Below, piece by piece: positions 14,694 to 17,902 of a stretch of 17,902 bases of DNA. The translations under genes were made by a program, and so were the position numbers. Source of the stretch: Flavobacteriales bacterium (GTDB lineage Bacteria > Bacteroidota > Bacteroidia > Flavobacteriales > TMED113); contig NZUB01000057.1 in the NCBI GenBank assembly GCA_002696965.1, forward strand, positions 1 to 17,902, given 5' to 3'. The notes under the pieces were generated by a model. It searched no databases. It was not told the DNA's origin and saw only the letters and a program-made list of their open reading frames with translations. Position 1 is the stretch's first letter, and each line of letters starts with the position of its first letter.

Positions 14694-16430
14694 TTATCTA
14701 TTTTGATTTTTTCTGGACATTTCTTCAAGTTTTTGTTGAAATTTAGATTTTTTTATTGGTTTCTTTTTATTTGCTTGTAACATCTTATATAATTTTTCAT
14801 CATCAATACTTCTTCTAATAATAGCTTGTTGGGCAAATGTGATCAAATTGGCTAAAAAATAATAGTAGCTTAAAGCTGCCGAATAATTATTCATGACAAA
14901 CAGAAATATAAGGGGCATCATATACATTACATATTTCATTTGTGGCATCTGTGAATTAGCAGAAAGTTGATTAGAATACATCATCTGGAGAACAGTAGCA
15001 CCCGTCATTAATAATGCAAATAAACTAATATGATCACCATACAAAGGGATATTAAAACCAAGATCTAAAATAGAATCATATGTTGACAAATCATCTGCCC
15101 ATAAAAATGGTTGCTGCCTTAACTCAATAGAAGCTGGAAAAAATCTAAATAAAGCAATTAAAATAGGCATTTGAAAAAGTAAAGGCAAGCACCCTCCAAG
15201 TGGATTCACTCCAGTTTTTCTATACAAATTCATTTGTGCTTGTTGCTTTTGCATCGGATCTTTTATTTTCTCACTTATAGCATCTATCTCTGGCTTTAAA
15301 ACTCGCATTTTTGCCATTGACATATAAGAACTCTTTGTTGGTAAGAATAATAAAAATTTAATGGTCAATGCAATTATTAAAATAATTAAACCATAATTCA
15401 AACCCATATTATCTAAAAAATTAAACATAGGAATCACTAAAAATCTATTAACCCAACCAAAAACAAACTTACCCAAAGGAACTAATGATTCGAAGCCTTG
15501 ATTAAAAGATTTAAGTAAGGAATATTTATTAGGTAAAAAATAAAAGTTAAAGGCGTAATTATTATTCAAATTATCATACTCAATTTTAAATTCCGATGAT
15601 AATCTTTTAATATACTCATCTGAATCAGGAGTATATGTGCTAAAAGTTGCTTCTCTAAAAATATTACTAGAAGAAATAATCGTAGAAAAAAACTGTTGCT
15701 TATGAGCAACCCAAAAAGGTTTTTCAACAGTTTTTTCTGAGTCCTTCATTAAAGACATTTGCTTAGAACTAGTTTCATTTAATGAATAATTAATAGTTGT
15801 AGTATTACGTTCATTATTAAAGTTTTTTTCTAGCTGATGAATATTTTGAGTAAATAATAGTTTATTAGGTTCAATATATGTGTTGCCATTCTCTGTAATA
15901 ACATTAAATTTTAAATTATAGCTATTTGGAATTAATTCATAAATAAATTTAATTGTATTTAGATGTTGATCCTGATGTATAAAAATTAATTTATCCTTTT
16001 CCTGAATTACATCTTTGAAAACAATTTGATTACTGTTGATTATTTGGTCTTTAATAAAAAAAGAAAAATTAAAATCTAAATCTTTAATCAATTTTAAATC
16101 TAAGGAATCATAAGTATAATAATCCTTAAGGATAAGCTCATTAATACAAGCACCATAATTAGAAAATTTTAAAGACAAAAGACTATTAGATAATGAATAA
16201 AAGACCGTGTCAATATCATCCATGTAATTATTTTCTAAACTTAAATCACTGTGCTTATTTGAGGGCGTTTCAATGATTAATTTTTGATCTAAACTAATAT
16301 TATTGATTGTATCTTTCGCATTAATCTGAGTCGATGCAATCGGGACTTGATTAATATTAAACCACATAAGTAGTCCAAAAATTAAAAACATCCCAATAAA
16401 AAAATTAAAATCTAAACCCTTTTGTTCCAT
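14694..16430 (-). CDS. yidC: Membrane protein insertase YidC
   Basis: YidC inserts and folds inner-membrane proteins, alone or with the Sec translocon. The 578-residue protein has the Gram-negative layout: a first membrane helix at about 8-25, a large periplasmic domain at about 45-315, and the conserved five-helix Oxa1-like core at about 325-545. Core landmarks are the SMAKMRVLKPEI stretch, GVNPLGGCLPLLFQMP (407-422), LRQQPFLWADDLS and the last helix with YYYFLANLITFAQQ. Lys358 takes the place of the groove Arg of E. coli YidC. The tail is Lys-rich (about 555-578), fitting ribosome contact. The start lies 2 bp after the pyrG stop, so the genes are co-transcribed; the pyrG-yidC pair is common in Bacteroidota. 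Confidence 0.97.
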   Translation of the reverse strand: MEQKGLDFNFFIGMFLIFGLLMWFNINQVPIASTQINAKDTINNISLDQKLIIETPSNKHSDLSLENNYMDDIDTVFYSLSNSLLSLKFSNYGACINELILKDYYTYDSLDLKLIKDLDFNFSFFIKDQIINSNQIVFKDVIQEKDKLIFIHQDQHLNTIKFIYELIPNSYNLKFNVITENGNTYIEPNKLLFTQNIHQLEKNFNNERNTTTINYSLNETSSKQMSLMKDSEKTVEKPFWVAHKQQFFSTIISSSNIFREATFSTYTPDSDEYIKRLSSEFKIEYDNLNNNYAFNFYFLPNKYSLLKSFNQGFESLVPLGKFVFGWVNRFLVIPMFNFLDNMGLNYGLIILIIALTIKFLLFLPTKSSYMSMAKMRVLKPEIDAISEKIKDPMQKQQAQMNLYRKTGVNPLGGCLPLLFQMPILIALFRFFPASIELRQQPFLWADDLSTYDSILDLGFNIPLYGDHISLFALLMTGATVLQMMYSNQLSANSQMPQMKYVMYMMPLIFLFVMNNYSAALSYYYFLANLITFAQQAIIRRSIDDEKLYKMLQANKKKPIKKSKFQQKLEEMSRKNQNR

Positions 16431-16432
16431 AA

Positions 16433-17902
16433 TTAATTATCTAAAGAAAGTGATTTGATGAAAGATACAAAAAGAGGGTGAGGATTTATAAATGAGCTCT
16501 GATATTCTGGATGAAATTGCACACCTACAAACCAAGGATGATCTTTTAACTCTATAACTTCCACCAAATTTAAATCTTTATTAATCCCCGAGAAAACCAT
16601 TCCATGATCTGAAAAAATATGTTTATAATCATTATTCAACTCATATCGATGGCGATGTCTTTCCTTGATAAATTCTGCTTGATAAGCCACATAAGATAAA
16701 GAATCTTTTTGAAGACAACATGCATAACCACCCAATCTCATAGTACCCCCCTTATTTACAATATCTGTTTGATTTTTCATTAAATCTATAACAGGGTATT
16801 GTGTGTTGCTATTCATTTCTGTGGAATGTGCGTTTTTAAGACCACACACATTACGAGCAAATTCAATAACTGCAACTTGCATGCCTAAACAAATACCTAA
16901 AAAAGGAATATTGTTTTTACGAATATATTTGACAGCAATAATCTTACCTTCTATACCTCTATCACCAAATCCAGGTGCAACAATAACCCCCATGCAATCT
17001 TTTAATTTGTTTTTAATATTTTGAGAATTTATTTTTTCTGAATGAATCCATTTAACCTCAATACTGCGCCCCAATAAAGCACCTGCGTGTATTAAGGACT
17101 CATAAATAGACTTATATGAATCTTTTAATTCAACATATTTTCCTATAATTGCAACCGTATTTTTCTTTTTAGGATTTTTTAATTTCCTCAATCTTTTTTC
17201 CCATAGGGAATTATCTATTTTTTTTAACTTTTTAATTCCAACTTTATGAGCTACCACACTATCTAGATTCTGTTCAAGCATAAGCGAAGGAACCTGATAA
17301 ATAGTAGATGCATTAATAGCCTCTATTACACATTCATAATTTACATTGCAAAATAATGCAATTTTATTTTTAACATTTTCTGTGAGATTAATCTCAGTTC
17401 TACATACAATTACATCAGGTTGCACACCAGACTGTAACATAGTTTTGACAGAATGCTGAGTGGGCTTTGTTTTTATTTCTCCTGTGGAACTTAAAAATGG
17501 TAAAAGTGTAAGATGAACAACACAAACATCATCCTTGCGCTCAAATTTTAATTGACGTAATGCTTCTATATAGGGTAAAGACTCTATATCTCCAACTGTC
17601 CCTCCAATTTCAACAATAATGATTTTAAACTTTTTTTTGGTTTCCAATAATAGAATGCGATTTTTTATTTCATCCGTAATATGCGGAATAACTTGGACTG
17701 TTTTCCCTAAAAAATCACCTTTTCGTTCTCTTTCAATTACATTTTTATAAATACTTCCAGTGGTAACATTATTTAATTGAGACATTGGAATATCTAAAAA
17801 TCTTTCATAATGACCCAAATCTAAATCTGTTTCTGCTCCATCATCTGTCACATAACATTCACCATGCTCATACGGATTTAAAGTTCCTGGGTCAACATTT
17901 AA
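16433..17902 (-). CDS. pyrG: CTP synthase, partial (5' end beyond right edge)
   Basis: PyrG makes CTP from UTP, ATP and glutamine. The frame is open to the window edge: 489 residues are visible, so about 50 N-terminal residues (with the first ATP-binding loop) lie outside. The visible part begins with NVDPGTLNPYEHGECYVTDD and continues as TDLDLGHYERFLD, typical of the synthetase domain. The C-terminal glutamine amidotransferase domain has the catalytic Cys codon at 16889-16891 (GICLGMQ) and the catalytic His at 16511-16513 and Glu at 16505-16507 (FHPEYQ). An internal GTG at 17849-17851 is not the real start because the conserved frame continues before it. It is the upstream partner of yidC; its promoter is outside the window. 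Confidence 0.97.
   Translation of the reverse strand, partial: LNVDPGTLNPYEHGECYVTDDGAETDLDLGHYERFLDIPMSQLNNVTTGSIYKNVIERERKGDFLGKTVQVIPHITDEIKNRILLLETKKKFKIIIVEIGGTVGDIESLPYIEALRQLKFERKDDVCVVHLTLLPFLSSTGEIKTKPTQHSVKTMLQSGVQPDVIVCRTEINLTENVKNKIALFCNVNYECVIEAINASTIYQVPSLMLEQNLDSVVAHKVGIKKLKKIDNSLWEKRLRKLKNPKKKNTVAIIGKYVELKDSYKSIYESLIHAGALLGRSIEVKWIHSEKINSQNIKNKLKDCMGVIVAPGFGDRGIEGKIIAVKYIRKNNIPFLGICLGMQVAVIEFARNVCGLKNAHSTEMNSNTQYPVIDLMKNQTDIVNKGGTMRLGGYACCLQKDSLSYVAYQAEFIKERHRHRYELNNDYKHIFSDHGMVFSGINKDLNLVEVIELKDHPWFVGVQFHPEYQSSFINPHPLFVSFIKSLSLDN

Noticed and set aside
14690..14728. Longer start of the DUF6438 gene overlapping yidC
   Set aside because: The added residues would put charged sequence before a clear lipoprotein signal; the ATG 4 bp after yidC is a better start.
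17849..17851. Internal GTG as the pyrG start
   Set aside because: Conserved CTP synthase sequence (NVDPGTLNPYEHG) continues upstream to the window edge in the same frame.
1..17902. Mobile elements, CRISPR arrays, toxin-antitoxin or defence genes, tRNA/rRNA genes
   Set aside because: Almost every base is assigned to recognised housekeeping genes; no transposase, spaced repeats, target-site duplications or structured RNA genes were seen.

Overview
This window looks like ordinary, densely packed core chromosome from an AT-rich member of the Bacteroidota. The evidence is lineage-typical proteins (a DUF4293 membrane protein, a DUF6438 lipoprotein, Rho with a long basic linker, a UvrA lacking several cysteines found in other phyla), a near-consensus Bacteroidota promoter (TTTG-like -33, TAnnTTTG -7), almost no Shine-Dalgarno sequences, and typical gene neighbourhoods (nth-bcp, truA-ABC, pyrG-yidC). 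The low GC and tight packing suggest a reduced or streamlined genome, but genus and lifestyle cannot be fixed from this sequence. I found no mobile elements, CRISPR arrays, tRNA or rRNA genes, and no clear sign of a new multi-gene system.

Layout, left to right. Positions 1-3808, minus strand: a likely operon read as ECF sigma factor, a 61-residue unknown protein, nth, bcp, recA, then a TPR lipoprotein that runs off the left edge. Positions 3953-6936, plus strand: a small membrane protein coupled to uvrA, diverging from the sigma gene. Together these form a genome-maintenance block: recombination, base excision, nucleotide excision and peroxide removal. Positions 6926-9413, minus strand: truA followed by an ABC exporter. 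Then single genes alternate in strand: a YfcE-like phosphoesterase (+), DUF4293 (-), rho (+), mpl (-) and a metallo-beta-lactamase-fold hydrolase (+). Positions 14219-17902, minus strand: pyrG (5' end beyond the right edge), yidC and a DUF6438 lipoprotein.

All four convergent gene pairs overlap or nearly touch at their 3' ends (11, 9 and 18 bp overlaps, and a 5-bp gap), so there is no room for intrinsic terminators outside coding sequence. Most same-strand neighbours overlap or lie within a few bases. The two longest non-coding stretches are 3809-3952 (144 bp, divergent promoters of the sigma and uvrA operons) and 10394-10551 (158 bp, rho/DUF4293 divergent region with a 15-bp tandem repeat). 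No gap exceeds 300 bases.

The points most worth checking are an endonuclease III without the canonical iron-sulfur cysteine pattern, recA embedded in a sigma-factor operon with no visible promoter of its own, two small unknown proteins inside the repair operons, the lack of terminators at convergent junctions next to a rho gene, and a repeat/hairpin in the sigma-operon leader of the 61-residue gene.
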